In this document: positions 9,379 through 18,155 of the stretch, in pieces | Layout of the letters: each line of letters opens with the position of its first letter | Numbering within the stretch: position 1 is the first letter of the stretch | Assembly (NCBI RefSeq): GCF_012524165.2 | Contig: NZ_JABACJ020000002.1 | Span: forward strand, 248,001 to 312,000 | Length of the DNA: 64,000 nt | Reading direction: 5' to 3' | Source of the DNA: Faecalicatena faecalis | GTDB taxonomy: Bacteria; Bacillota; Clostridia; Lachnospirales; Lachnospiraceae | Translations under genes and position numbers: made by a program | Notes under the pieces: generated by a model | The model's input: the letters and a program-made list of their open reading frames with translations, nothing else | Told to the model about the DNA's origin: nothing | The model's database searches: none

Positions 9379-10862
9379 TTATACTAACGGTCTGACCGCC
9401 TGATAAAGCTTCTTATATTTTTCATAGACTCTCTGGTATTTCTCATGCATTTCCGGCCTTGGTGTATATGTCGCCCGTTTGTCTACCATATGAGAGGCAG
9501 CCTCTGTAAGGTCCTGAAAGCATCCTACAGCTATCCCTGTCAGCATAGCGCTGCCTACCGTTCCTGCATCCACCGTCGCCAATGCAGTAATCGGTACATT
9601 CAGCATGTCCGCTTTCATCTGCATCCAGACCTTGGAATGCGCACCTCCGCCAGTCGCATGGAGCATGTCGAACTGAACACCACAAGCCTGCAGGTAGTCC
9701 ATATTCAACATCATTTCATATACGACCCCTTCCATACAGGCCCGGTAGATTTCACTGACTGTAGTTCCCGTAGTCAATCCCAGAACAGCTCCTTTTGACC
9801 CGGTATCCATATATGGGGTTGCTGCCCCTGCAAAATGGGGAAGCACAAGCATACCGGTTGGACTCTCAGACTCATTCTCCAGCAATTGGTTCACCGATAT
9901 TCCTTGTTGATCCGCAATTTCCTTCTCTTTCTTTGCCAGTGTATCTATACACCATTGAATCAGGGCCCCACCTGTATAGGAAAAAGCATAACAAACGTAT
10001 TTTCCCGGTATCACATAAGGCACCACAGAATAATTTCCCCGATACATCGCATCCAGATCTGGCAGGCCGTCAAAGACCGGTGTGATACATTCAACTGTAC
10101 CCGCACCATCTACTGCCTTATCAGAAGTAAATACCCCTGCGCCGACTGCAGCTGCTACCTGGTCATGACTGATTGCAACAATCTGTGTATGTACAGATAA
10201 TCCTGTTTTTCGAGCCGCATGTTCCGTAACAGTTCCAATTGCAGTTCCTGTGGGAACTGTTTCTGACATCAACTCCATATTTATATCTGCTGCCTTGAAT
10301 ATTTCCCTGCTCCACTCTAAAAATGTAATATCAAAAGCCATCGTCCGGGTCGCCAGGGAATAATCTATTTTTGCCTGTCCAGTCAGTAAAAATATTACGT
10401 AATCTTCCATAAGAAAGATATGTCTGGCCTTTTCATATATCTTTGGATGGTTTCTTTTTATCCACATCATTTTTGAAATACTATACATCTCATGAGGCTT
10501 AAGTCCTGTTATAGAAGCAATAAATTTTCCTCCTAGTCTTTCTTCCAGCCCCTGCACTCTGCCGCCCCTCTAGGGTCTGTATACAGCATTGCCTTGTGTA
10601 GAGGTCTTCCCTCTTCATCTGTCATGACAAAACTTTCTCCAAAGCTGGTCACACCAATTCCAGCTATGTCTGGATACTTGCCGCTCATTTTTTGAATAAC
10701 AGCATATACACCTTCCATGATTGCTTCCACGTCTACTTCGTGTTCACTGCTTCCTCTGGTAACCGGATAGTCCCGATACGCCTTATCCAAATATTTTCCC
10801 TTTTCATCAAATACGGTAAGCTTACAGCCTGTTGTACCTATATCTAATCCTGCTATTTTCAT
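9379..10862 (-). pseudogene. FGGY carbohydrate kinase split by a one-base frameshift
   Basis: Two overlapping frames add up to one FGGY-family kinase. The first (10862 down to 10533) begins MKIAGLDIGTTGCKLTVFD, the phosphate-binding start of the family, and ends after DPRGAAEC in a nonsense tail RGWKKD. The second (10557 to 9379) takes up with QGLEERLGG and carries the second half, including VEDY-like LMEDYVIFLLTG, GAGTVECITP, and the ADP-binding HATGGGAHSKVWMQMKADML segment. Adding a single base near 10554 (TGC-CAG) would restore one 494-residue protein. Either the gene is recently broken or the base is an assembly error; the C-terminal half shows no further damage. Homologues phosphorylate ketopentoses or polyols such as xylulose; the operon (dehydrogenase, aldolase, importer) suggests a ketose substrate. 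Confidence 0.85.
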
Positions 10863-10912
10863 CTTCCTTTTCCTCCGTCTGGTGAATGGATTCGTAATGT
10901 AAGCTTAAAGAC

Positions 10913-11830
10913 TTACTTCATTGCAAAGATTTTCATCGCCTCCAGGCAGTTCTTCTTCATCGCGCCTGTTCCCCATTGTACAATGTCGTGATAGAGGATC
11001 GGCACATCCTGGCTGCTCTCTACTAGAGAATAACAGTATTTATACTCTTTCCCCTTGTGAACTACAGGGATGCAGCCCAAGCGGAACTGATCCGCTACTG
11101 TTTCTCCTCCCGCAATCGCCATATACGTATAATAGTTCACCTTTCGGACACCTTTTCGAATTGCTTCCTGAAAATCCTCCTTTTTCACTCCAGAGCCTCC
11201 ATGCATAACAACTGGGATATCCGCTCTTCTGCGCACCTGCTCCACAACATTCAGATCCAGTCTCGGTTCACTGACATAGACTCCATGTGTTGTCCCAAAG
11301 GAACAGGCGAGGGCATCGATCCCGGTCTCCCCCACAAACCTTTGTGCCTCTGCCGGATCCGTATAGATTTTTTCAGGATCTATTCCTGCACTTCCCGATG
11401 CGCCTGTCTCCCTGCGTCCCATACTGCCTATCTCAGCCTCTACGGAAGCCCCTGTCCGGGATGCCATTGCGACCACCATCCGGGTATTCGCTGCATTCAT
11501 ATCATATGGTAAGGTGGAACCGTCATACATAACAGAAGTAAATCCCATATCGAGCGCCTTGTAAATATAATTCAGACTCTCTCCATGATCAAGATGTACT
11601 CCTACCGGTACCTTTGCTTTCTTTGCCATCTCAATCATGATCGGCCCGATTATCTTGAGCGGCATGATCTCCTCATGTCCCTGGGCATGTTGGATAATAA
11701 CTGGCACGTCCATCTCCTCTGCCGCCTGTATCACTGCCATAATCGCTTCAAGGTTTGGAGTATTAAATGAGCCCACAGCGCATTTACTCGCTTCACACAG
11801 GTTTAAAATCTCTTTTAAAGTAACTAGCAA
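10913..11830 (-). CDS. class II fructose/tagatose-bisphosphate-type aldolase
   Basis: A zinc-dependent class II aldolase of about 305 residues that cleaves a phosphoketose to dihydroxyacetone phosphate plus an aldehyde. Visible motifs: AVGSFNTPN, zinc-binding HLDHG, SVMYDGSTLPYDMN, AEIGSMGRRE, ACSFGTTHGVY, VMHGGSG and KVNYYTY. The TTG at 11828-11830 (product starting (M)LVTLKEIL) fits the usual family start and has AAGGAG nine bases upstream; a TTG at 11851 would add seven lysine/glutamate-rich residues. It is the first gene of the operon with the FGGY kinase and DUF4432. FGGY-kinase partners often make ketose 1-phosphates, so the substrate could be a pentulose or hexulose phosphate rather than fructose bisphosphate; that part is inference. 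Confidence 0.88.
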   Translation of the reverse strand: MLVTLKEILNLCEASKCAVGSFNTPNLEAIMAVIQAAEEMDVPVIIQHAQGHEEIMPLKIIGPIMIEMAKKAKVPVGVHLDHGESLNYIYKALDMGFTSVMYDGSTLPYDMNAANTRMVVAMASRTGASVEAEIGSMGRRETGASGSAGIDPEKIYTDPAEAQRFVGETGIDALACSFGTTHGVYVSEPRLDLNVVEQVRRRADIPVVMHGGSGVKKEDFQEAIRKGVRKVNYYTYMAIAGGETVADQFRLGCIPVVHKGKEYKYCYSLVESSQDVPILYHDIVQWGTGAMKKNCLEAMKIFAMK

Positions 11831-12063
11831 TTTTTCTCTCTCCTTTTCCAATTTTCATTGAAATCATTTAATTGCAATACTATAAATATTCCGTTATAAT
11901 AACTTTATAACATTTACTTATGATTTATTTTCTTTTAATTATTATTTATTTTCGAAATTATTCGAATTATTTACGTAATTATACTTATTTCACATACTAA
12001 GACGGTTCATTTAACTGAAAAATTATAAGAATGCGCCAATATCATAAAAATGGAGGTAATACT
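11831..12063. promoter_or_regulatory. divergent control region between aldolase operon and PocR/AraC gene
   Basis: A very AT-rich stretch of about 230 bases. It contains two TTCGAA palindromes at 11951-11956 and 11961-11966, one helical turn apart, and several TATAAT-like boxes toward the aldolase. It is the natural place for the AraC-type regulator to bind. Confidence 0.4.
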
Positions 12064-12903
12064 ATGACACTTAATCTTGAACTGGAATCATTGGAAAATA
12101 TTATAAAAGACTTCTACAATGTGACGCACATCCGTTCCTCTATCTATGACGGAAATTATTCCAAGATTCTCTCCTATCCAAAAGAGCACAGTCCCATTTG
12201 TTCGATCATGCATAGCAACGAGAAAACCAGACATTTCTGTTCCCAGAGCAACCAAAATGCGTTCGAACAATGCAAAAAGGAAAAAAAGGTGATTATATAC
12301 ACCTGTCATATGGGGCTCTCCGAGGTTGCCGCACCGCTATGGGATAATGATATCATCATTGGATATATTGTTTTTGGACAGATCATCCGTTCACCTGCCG
12401 AGACCAGTCTGACAGAATCGATCCAGAAAAAATGTCAGGAGTATGGAATCGATATCCAAAATATTCCTGAATTAGTATCACAGATCGATCTCAGGACCGA
12501 AAAAGAGATTCTCTCCATCGCCCACCTTATGGAGGCCTGCACCTGTTACATCATGTACCGTGAAATCATGCGTCTCAACCGGGGAAGCTTTATCATGAAG
12601 CTGGATGAGTATATCAATAACCATCTGCACGATAAGATCACAGCCTCCGCGCTTTGTCAGGAATTCTACATGAGCCGTACAAAGCTCTATGATACCCTCA
12701 ACGATACCGTACATATGAGTATTGGCCGCTATGTTAAACGAAAACGAATCGACCGGGCCAAACAGCTCCTTGCTGACACAGATATGACCATTTTGGAAAT
12801 CGTGGAACAGACAGGATTTAATAATTACAATTATTTCTGTCAGGTCTTTAAAAAGGAGGTCGGTATGACAGCTAACCAATATCGCTCACAAGCCGCAAAT
12901 TAA
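12064..12903 (+). CDS. AraC-family regulator with PocR ligand-binding domain
   Basis: A 279-residue one-component regulator. Residues 1 to about 165 are a PocR domain (CSIMHSNEKTRHFCSQSNQNAFEQC, then YTCHMGLSEVAAPLWDNDIIIGYIVFGQI), which in PocR senses 1,2-propanediol and in relatives other small diols or sugars. Residues about 180-275 hold the two AraC helix-turn-helices (ITASALCQEFYMSRTKLYD and MTILEIVEQTGFNNYNYFCQVFKKEVGMTANQYR). The ATG at 12064 has GGAGG eight bases upstream; an in-frame ATG at 12031 lacks a site. It sits between two catabolic operons, divergent from the aldolase operon and convergent with the importer-dehydrogenase operon, and is the best candidate regulator of both. 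Confidence 0.9.
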   Translation: MTLNLELESLENIIKDFYNVTHIRSSIYDGNYSKILSYPKEHSPICSIMHSNEKTRHFCSQSNQNAFEQCKKEKKVIIYTCHMGLSEVAAPLWDNDIIIGYIVFGQIIRSPAETSLTESIQKKCQEYGIDIQNIPELVSQIDLRTEKEILSIAHLMEACTCYIMYREIMRLNRGSFIMKLDEYINNHLHDKITASALCQEFYMSRTKLYDTLNDTVHMSIGRYVKRKRIDRAKQLLADTDMTILEIVEQTGFNNYNYFCQVFKKEVGMTANQYRSQAAN

Positions 12904-12912
12904 TGTCCAAAA

Positions 12913-12962
12913 GGGCTGCTGCCTTTTCCTATACTACTTTTCGCACAGCCTAACAGCAGCCC
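12913..12962. terminator. hairpin between convergent AraC and dehydrogenase genes
   Basis: GGGCTGCTG (12913-12921) pairs with CAGCAGCCC (12954-12962). T-rich DNA in and around the loop and its place between two convergent stops suggest a shared transcription end. Confidence 0.55.
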
Positions 12963-12998
12963 GATCTTATTCCCTTTCGTCTTTGTTCACGCTCACGA

Positions 12999-14063
12999 TT
13001 ACGGAACTAACATGACCTTAAATGCATCTGGATCTTTTTCTGCCACCTCAAATGCCTTTTCCCAGTCCTCCAGCTTAAATGTATGTGAAATCAGCCCCTC
13101 TGTATAAATAGAGCCGTCTAATATGCTCTTCATGACTGGCTCATAACAATATGGTCCCAGGTGCGCCCCATAAATTTCAATTTCTTTTCCATCTCCGATA
13201 TCATTCCAATCCACTGTGATCGCCTTTGGGAAAACACCGAACTGTACATATCTGCCGCAGAAACGGATTGCATCCATTCCCTGAAGTACACTCTTTTCAC
13301 TGCCCGATGCTTCAATATATACATCGCATCCATAACCATCTGTCAGCTTTCTGATTTCTTCTCCAATATTTACTTCCATCGGATTCAGCACGATATCTGC
13401 ACCACATTTTAAAGCCTTGTCCAATCTCTTCTGCCGAAGATCCAAACCGACGATCAGCCTGGGCTGTTGTTTCCTTGCTACACTGACCATTCCCAGTCCG
13501 ATTGCGCCAAGTCCGCTGATCACGACTACATCATTGTGCTGAATCTTCGCCCTCTCCACTGCATGCATCGCACAAGCAAGAGGTTCGATCAAAACAGCCT
13601 GCTCTAATGTCAGTCCTTCTGGTATCTTGTGATGGATTCCTTCTTTGCTGAATTTCATATACTCTGCAAATCCGCCCTGCGCATCTTTTTTAAAGCCGTA
13701 AATATAATGCCGATGGCACATGGAATAATAACCTGCTTTACAGAATCTGCATTCTCCACAGGGAACCATCTGCTCCGATACCATTCGGTCTCCCTCTTTG
13801 ACTCCAGTTACGTTCTTCCCATATTTTACTACCCGGCCCACAAACTCATGGCCGCCGATCACAGGTGCCTCAATATAACGGTTCTCCGGTGTGGTTCCCC
13901 AGACCCTCACACCGCCGTGGTAAGTTTTTACATCACCTGCGCAGATTCCACAGCCTTCTATTTTTACTAATATTTCATCATCATCAATTTCCGGTACTGG
14001 TACATCTTCATATCGGAAATCATATGGTGCATGCATTCTAAGTGCTTTCATTGTCTCTTTCAT
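12999..14063 (-). CDS. zinc-dependent polyol/alcohol dehydrogenase (MDR family)
   Basis: A 354-residue medium-chain dehydrogenase that would oxidise a polyol to a ketose with NAD(P)+. The catalytic zinc segment is GCGICAGDVKTYHGG followed by GGHEFVG; the structural zinc motif is CGECRFCKAGYYSMC; the nucleotide-binding turn is ISGLGAIGLG and a central glutamate pair lies in IEPLACAMHAVE. The NRYIEAPVIGGHEF stretch recalls tetritol/pentitol dehydrogenases such as erythritol/L-threitol dehydrogenase, but I would not fix the substrate. The ATG at 14061-14063 has AAAGGAG nine bases upstream; the ATG at 14072 touches that site. It follows the permease by 15 bases as last gene of the importer operon. 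Confidence 0.87.
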   Translation of the reverse strand: MKETMKALRMHAPYDFRYEDVPVPEIDDDEILVKIEGCGICAGDVKTYHGGVRVWGTTPENRYIEAPVIGGHEFVGRVVKYGKNVTGVKEGDRMVSEQMVPCGECRFCKAGYYSMCHRHYIYGFKKDAQGGFAEYMKFSKEGIHHKIPEGLTLEQAVLIEPLACAMHAVERAKIQHNDVVVISGLGAIGLGMVSVARKQQPRLIVGLDLRQKRLDKALKCGADIVLNPMEVNIGEEIRKLTDGYGCDVYIEASGSEKSVLQGMDAIRFCGRYVQFGVFPKAITVDWNDIGDGKEIEIYGAHLGPYCYEPVMKSILDGSIYTEGLISHTFKLEDWEKAFEVAEKDPDAFKVMLVP

Positions 14064-14078
14064 GATAAACATCTCCTT

Positions 14079-15047
14079 TTAGTTTGTAGTTTTATTTGTC
14101 ACACGCTGAAGCAATACGGCAAATATGATGATAATCCCTTTGATGACATCCTGTGGATAAGAGGGTACCGCAAGCAGATTCATAATATTTCCGATCAGGG
14201 CCAGTACAAGAACACCAACGACCGTCTTCACAGGTGAACCTACACCACCGCTTAAGCTCGCTCCTCCAATCACACAGGCTGCTATACAATCCAGCTCCAG
14301 TCCATTTCCGACTGCTGGGGAGCCTATTCCGGTCCTGGAACATGCAATAATCCCTCCGATTGCCGAGCAAAATCCTGAAATTGCATAGGTCGCCATTTTA
14401 ATCGGCATTGTATTGATTCCCGCAAGATGTACGGCCTCCTCATTACTTCCTATCGCAATGGTAATTCTGCCGAAAGATAGATAATTTGTGACGAACCATG
14501 CAGCCACTACGATAATGACTGCAATCACTGCAAGCCAGGTGAGCCATGAAAATATCTTAGCCGTTCCCAGAACGCTGATTGAATTGACAGGTGTCATGAT
14601 CGGTGAACCATTTGAGATCATATAGGCAATTCCTCTTGCCATGGTCATCATTGCCAAGGAAGCCACAAAGGGTGCCATGTCTGTTCTGGCAACTAAGAAC
14701 CCTGTGAATGTTCCGCAGGCGGTTCCAACAAGAAGACTGATCAGACAAGCCGGGACTACGCCCCATCCCCATGAATTTAGGGAATAAGCAGAAAGAACAC
14801 TGCCGATCGCAACAATTGATCCCACAGAAAGATCGATTCCGCCTGTCAGTATCACAAACAGCATACCGATGGAAACAATGACCGTACTTGCATACTGCTG
14901 ACAGATGTTCACCAGATTGCTCAATGTCAGAAAGTCTCTGGAAACAACAGAACAGACGATAAATAATACTAATAGGATCAGATATGTATTATTTTTTAGT
15001 ATGAAATTTTTCACACTGAAGTTTGATTTACTTTTTTCTTGTGCCAT
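14079..15047 (-). CDS. sugar ABC transporter permease, RbsC family
   Basis: The 322-residue membrane subunit of a ribose/xylose-type ABC importer. It has about eight to ten hydrophobic helices and the family landmarks FVILTGGIDLSVGSIVAIGSV, GTFTGFLVARTDMAPFVASLAMMTMARGIAY, GSNEEAVHLAGI and GGASLSGGVGSP. The ATG abuts the TAA of the ATPase gene (TAAATG), with GGAGGAG upstream, so translation is coupled. It pairs with the ATPase at 15048-16547 and the lipoprotein at 16623-17741. Confidence 0.93.
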   Translation of the reverse strand: MAQEKSKSNFSVKNFILKNNTYLILLVLFIVCSVVSRDFLTLSNLVNICQQYASTVIVSIGMLFVILTGGIDLSVGSIVAIGSVLSAYSLNSWGWGVVPACLISLLVGTACGTFTGFLVARTDMAPFVASLAMMTMARGIAYMISNGSPIMTPVNSISVLGTAKIFSWLTWLAVIAVIIVVAAWFVTNYLSFGRITIAIGSNEEAVHLAGINTMPIKMATYAISGFCSAIGGIIACSRTGIGSPAVGNGLELDCIAACVIGGASLSGGVGSPVKTVVGVLVLALIGNIMNLLAVPSYPQDVIKGIIIIFAVLLQRVTNKTTN

Positions 15048-16547
15048 TTATTTTTCTCCTCCCATCGCCGCAAAAATAATATTATCTTCACTAAACTCAT
15101 CACGGCTCAAAGTCCCGCGTATTCTCCCCTGGTGCATTACGATGATATCATCGCACATCCCCATGAGCTCGGGCATCTCGGAAGAGATCATGATGATAGC
15201 AAGCCCGGCCTTTGCTAGTTGGTTGATACAATGGTAAATTTCTGTTTTTGCCCCTACATCTACGCCTCTTGTAGGCTCGTCAAAAATGATACATTTACAA
15301 TCCGCCGCAAGCCACTTCGCCAAAGCGACCTTTTGTTGATTTCCGCCGCTTAGGCTGGATGCCGGATTTTCGATTGATGTATATTTAGTATTGATCTTTG
15401 CCAACAGCCCTTTCACAAAATCCGTTTCTTTTTTTGAATTAAAAATCCCGCTCTTTTGTGCCTTTTCCATGGCAGTGATCGAGGTATTCATTTTAATGCT
15501 CTGTTCCAGAAGAACACCCTGGCGCTTCCTGTCTTCAGGCAGCATTCCCAGTTTTGCCCTGACTGCCTGTTTCGGTGACTTAAAGTGGACCGATTTTCCC
15601 AAGAACCGGATATTTCCAGACTCCCATTTATCTGCGCCGAAAATGGCACGCATTGTCTCTGTTCTTCCTGCTCCAACGAGCCCATAAAATCCAAGCACCT
15701 GTCCCGCTTTTACAGAAAAGCTGATATCCTGCACAAGCTCAGATCCAGTCAAATGCTCTACTTCCAGTATGGTATCCCCAATTTCTGCGTTCCGTTTTGG
15801 AAACATCTGATTCAATTCACGTCCGACCATCTTTCGGATCAGGCCGTCTTTGTCAATGCTTCCTGCTGGAATGCAGTCCACAAATGCCCCATCCTTCATC
15901 ACTGTGATTGTATCGCACAATTCAAAAATCTCTTCCAAACGGTGAGAAATATATATAATACTGACTCCGTCTGCTTTTAACTTTTTCAACAATGTAAAAA
16001 GCTTTTGAATTTCTTTTACCGTTAAAACTGCCGTTGGTTCATCCAGAATCAGTACCTTTGCATTTCTGGAAATAGATTTACAGATTTCTACTACCTGCTG
16101 ATAGGCAACGCTCAGATTGGAGACCTTAGTTCCCGGATTGATCTCATCAAATCCCATCTCAGACAATAGACGCTCTGCTTCCTTTGTCAGACGTTTCCAT
16201 TTGATGATCTTTCCTTCCTGATTTAATCTGTCAATAAATATATTTTCCGTAACAGTCAATTCCGGCGCCAGCATAAATTCCTGATAGATTGTCGCTATTC
16301 CTGCCAGCTTTCCTTCCTTCGGAGTCGAGAAATGAACCTCCTGCCCCTCTATCTTCACAATACCGCCGTCTCTTTGGAGTGCACCCGCAAGTACCTTCAT
16401 CAGGGTAGATTTTCCTGCGCCGTTCTCCCCAATTAATGCATGGATCTCTCCTGGCTTCACCCTTAGCTGTGCACCGTTCAATGCATAGACGCCGGAGAAT
16501 GCTTTTTTAATATCCTGCATTTCAATCCGATATTCTTGATTTTCCAT
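15048..16547 (-). CDS. sugar ABC transporter ATPase, RbsA family (two ATPase domains)
   Basis: A 499-residue protein with two tandem ATP-binding cassettes, typical of ribose, galactose and xylose importers. The first domain has Walker A GENGAGKST, signature LSVAYQQVVEICKSI and Walker B LILDEPTAVL. The second has the degenerate Walker A GFYGLVGAGRTE usual for RbsA, the signature SLSGGNQQKVALAKW and Walker B CIIFDEPTRGVDVGAK. The ligand cannot be read from this subunit. It is the middle gene of the importer operon, separated from the binding-protein gene by a stable hairpin. Confidence 0.93.
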   Translation of the reverse strand: MENQEYRIEMQDIKKAFSGVYALNGAQLRVKPGEIHALIGENGAGKSTLMKVLAGALQRDGGIVKIEGQEVHFSTPKEGKLAGIATIYQEFMLAPELTVTENIFIDRLNQEGKIIKWKRLTKEAERLLSEMGFDEINPGTKVSNLSVAYQQVVEICKSISRNAKVLILDEPTAVLTVKEIQKLFTLLKKLKADGVSIIYISHRLEEIFELCDTITVMKDGAFVDCIPAGSIDKDGLIRKMVGRELNQMFPKRNAEIGDTILEVEHLTGSELVQDISFSVKAGQVLGFYGLVGAGRTETMRAIFGADKWESGNIRFLGKSVHFKSPKQAVRAKLGMLPEDRKRQGVLLEQSIKMNTSITAMEKAQKSGIFNSKKETDFVKGLLAKINTKYTSIENPASSLSGGNQQKVALAKWLAADCKCIIFDEPTRGVDVGAKTEIYHCINQLAKAGLAIIMISSEMPELMGMCDDIIVMHQGRIRGTLSRDEFSEDNIIFAAMGGEK

Positions 16548-16576
16548 CTTATTCCTCCCGGCTACTTTCTAATATC

Positions 16577-16605
16577 GGGGGATGCCGTTTTTAACAGCAT
16601 CCCCC
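16577..16605 (-). terminator. intercistronic hairpin after the binding-protein gene
   Basis: GGGGGATGC (16577-16585) pairs with GCATCCCCC (16597-16605). There is no T-run, so it is probably an mRNA-stabilising or partial-attenuation stem that lets the binding-protein gene be expressed above the membrane genes, as in many ABC importers. Confidence 0.7.
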
Positions 16606-16622
16606 TCATTTGGTCCTATTTT

Positions 16623-17741
16623 TTAGAATAATGCATCCGGACTGTAGAACTCATCTACGTTGTCAGGGTTAATGCAGTTTGCCGGTGTTTTTGTGTATTT
16701 CTCATATCCTTCTGGATCAGCTCCATTTACAAGGATATCTTCTGCAATACCTACTGCGGTCTCTGCTACGACCTTCGGATTGTTTTCTCCAGTTGCTTTG
16801 TAAGATGTTCCCTTTTTAATTAATTCATATGCTTCTTTTTGTCCGTCAGCAGCTGCTGCCAGGACCACTTTATCTGTCAATCCAGCATTCTCCACAGCTG
16901 TCATAGCGCCCATTACCATAGCATCATTTTCTCCAAATAAGAAGTTGATATTTGGATTTGCGACGATCAAGTCTTCTGCTGCTGCCAATCCGCCGTTCGC
17001 ATTCCAGTCGCCCCAGCCGACACCGCGGATTTCAAAATTAGCATCGTCATTCTTTGCAGAACCGTTACTGATCAGTTCAGCCTCCATCTTTTCTGCTGCA
17101 TCCCATGCTTCATCCTCTGTACATCCTGAACGTGTTTCAATCACGCCGCAGATAACACCAGTACGTCTTTCCTGACCTGCATAGACACCCTTCTGGCCTG
17201 CAATCAGCACTGCGGAGATCAGTTCGTCTTTATCAAAGCAGTTCGCACCGACCCAGAGGCCGACTTCACGTCCATTCTGAAGGTTATCAGAGAATACTGT
17301 CGTTACATTGTTTGCTGATTCTCCACAACTGTTATCGCAGCAGATAACAGGGATTCCAGCATCATGTGCTTTATTGATGGCTGCTACTGCGCCTTCTGGA
17401 TCATATGGATCCATGAAGATCAGGTCATATCCCTGTGTGATAAATGTATCCATATTTTCAGCTTCCTTAAGTGTGTCAGAGTCTGCATTCAGGGTGGTTA
17501 CGCTCCATCCCTTGTCTTCACAGAAATCTGTAATATGTGTGGACAATGCTGTGAAATATGCTCCATCTAATGTTTTCATGGAAATACCGACCTTAAAGTC
17601 CCCGTCCTTTTTCTCTGTCTTTTCTGTCGTCTCCTCTTTCTGTGTCTTATCCTCAGTTGTCTTTTTTTCTCCTCCCGAACATGCAGCTAATGAAAATACC
17701 ATCACACCTGCTATTAAGATACTTAATAACTTCTTTTTCAT
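16623..17741 (-). CDS. sugar-binding lipoprotein, RbsB-like
   Basis: A 372-residue extracellular binding protein that captures the substrate of the adjacent importer. Signal sequence MKKKLLSILIAGVMVFSLAAC with lipobox LAAC and lipidated Cys21, then a charged E/T/K-rich linker to about residue 48, then a periplasmic-binding-protein type 1 fold (FKVGISMKTLDGAYF, GYDLIFMDPYDPEGAVAAINKAHDAGIPVICCDN, INFLFGENDAMVMGAM, VLAAAADGQKEAYELIKKG). The unusual double Cys in VICCDN replaces the more common D/S residues of ribose proteins. The AGGAG site precedes the ATG. First gene of the importer-dehydrogenase operon. Confidence 0.93.
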   Translation of the reverse strand: MKKKLLSILIAGVMVFSLAACSGGEKKTTEDKTQKEETTEKTEKKDGDFKVGISMKTLDGAYFTALSTHITDFCEDKGWSVTTLNADSDTLKEAENMDTFITQGYDLIFMDPYDPEGAVAAINKAHDAGIPVICCDNSCGESANNVTTVFSDNLQNGREVGLWVGANCFDKDELISAVLIAGQKGVYAGQERRTGVICGVIETRSGCTEDEAWDAAEKMEAELISNGSAKNDDANFEIRGVGWGDWNANGGLAAAEDLIVANPNINFLFGENDAMVMGAMTAVENAGLTDKVVLAAAADGQKEAYELIKKGTSYKATGENNPKVVAETAVGIAEDILVNGADPEGYEKYTKTPANCINPDNVDEFYSPDALF

Positions 17742-17765
17742 ATCATTCTTCTCCTCTCATACCTC

Positions 17766-17785
17766 ATTGGATGTCCACATCCAAT
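17766..17785. promoter_or_regulatory. perfect palindrome in the binding-protein mRNA leader
   Basis: ATTGGATGT-CC-ACATCCAAT, 9-bp arms with a 2-base centre, 25 bases before the ATG of the lipoprotein gene and next to its ribosome site. A second palindrome TCCGGCCGGA lies at 17806-17815. Either may be a repressor operator or a leader stem. Confidence 0.45.
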
Positions 17786-17866
17786 AAGTGCAGAATATAG
17801 AACAGTCCGGCCGGAACGTTCATTATGCTTCATTTTTAGGAAGCTTTAATCATGATGTAATTGTAT

Positions 17867-17894
17867 AATATATACATTTAGGGGTACTTTTCAA
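17867..17894 (-). promoter_or_regulatory. probable SigmaA promoter of the importer operon
   Basis: On the minus strand TTGAAA (17889-17894) and TATATT (17867-17872) are 16 bases apart, leaving a leader of about 115 bases that includes the two palindromes. The rest of the 414-base gap 17742-18155 holds the cre-like and response-regulator sites listed separately. Confidence 0.45.
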
Positions 17895-17929
17895 TAGACT
17901 TATAGTTATTATGTACAAAATTATAGAAA

Positions 17930-17945
17930 TATGGACGTTTTCATA
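17930..17945. promoter_or_regulatory. cre-like (CcpA) site
   Basis: Minus-strand TATGAAAACGTCCATA contains TGAAAACG, agreeing with 12 of 14 positions of the cre consensus TGWAANCGNTNWCA. It lies just upstream of the importer promoter, where catabolite control would be expected for an alternative sugar. Confidence 0.35.
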
Positions 17946-18016
17946 GTGTTATTTTAACAAAAGAATTCATATGGCAGATATCCTCATAATCCCTCCGCTA
18001 CTTTCTTCGTGCATAA

Positions 18017-18037
18017 CCTTACATTTACCTTACATTT
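18017..18037 (+). promoter_or_regulatory. tandem repeats, likely response-regulator binding site
   Basis: CCTTACATTT occurs twice (18017-18026 and 18028-18037) with an 11-base period, the spacing used by OmpR-type dimers. A TATAAT box follows at 18072-18077 and the response-regulator gene starts at 18156, so autoregulation is likely. Confidence 0.5.
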
Positions 18038-18155
18038 CTGCTACAAACCCAAATCTCCCGAATTTGCGTGATATAATGTAAGAAACTGCAAAGGGGGCAG
18101 GCCACTTTGCTCTCCGTTTTTAGAATATTCTTAAGTTAAGAGAGGATGATTTGTG

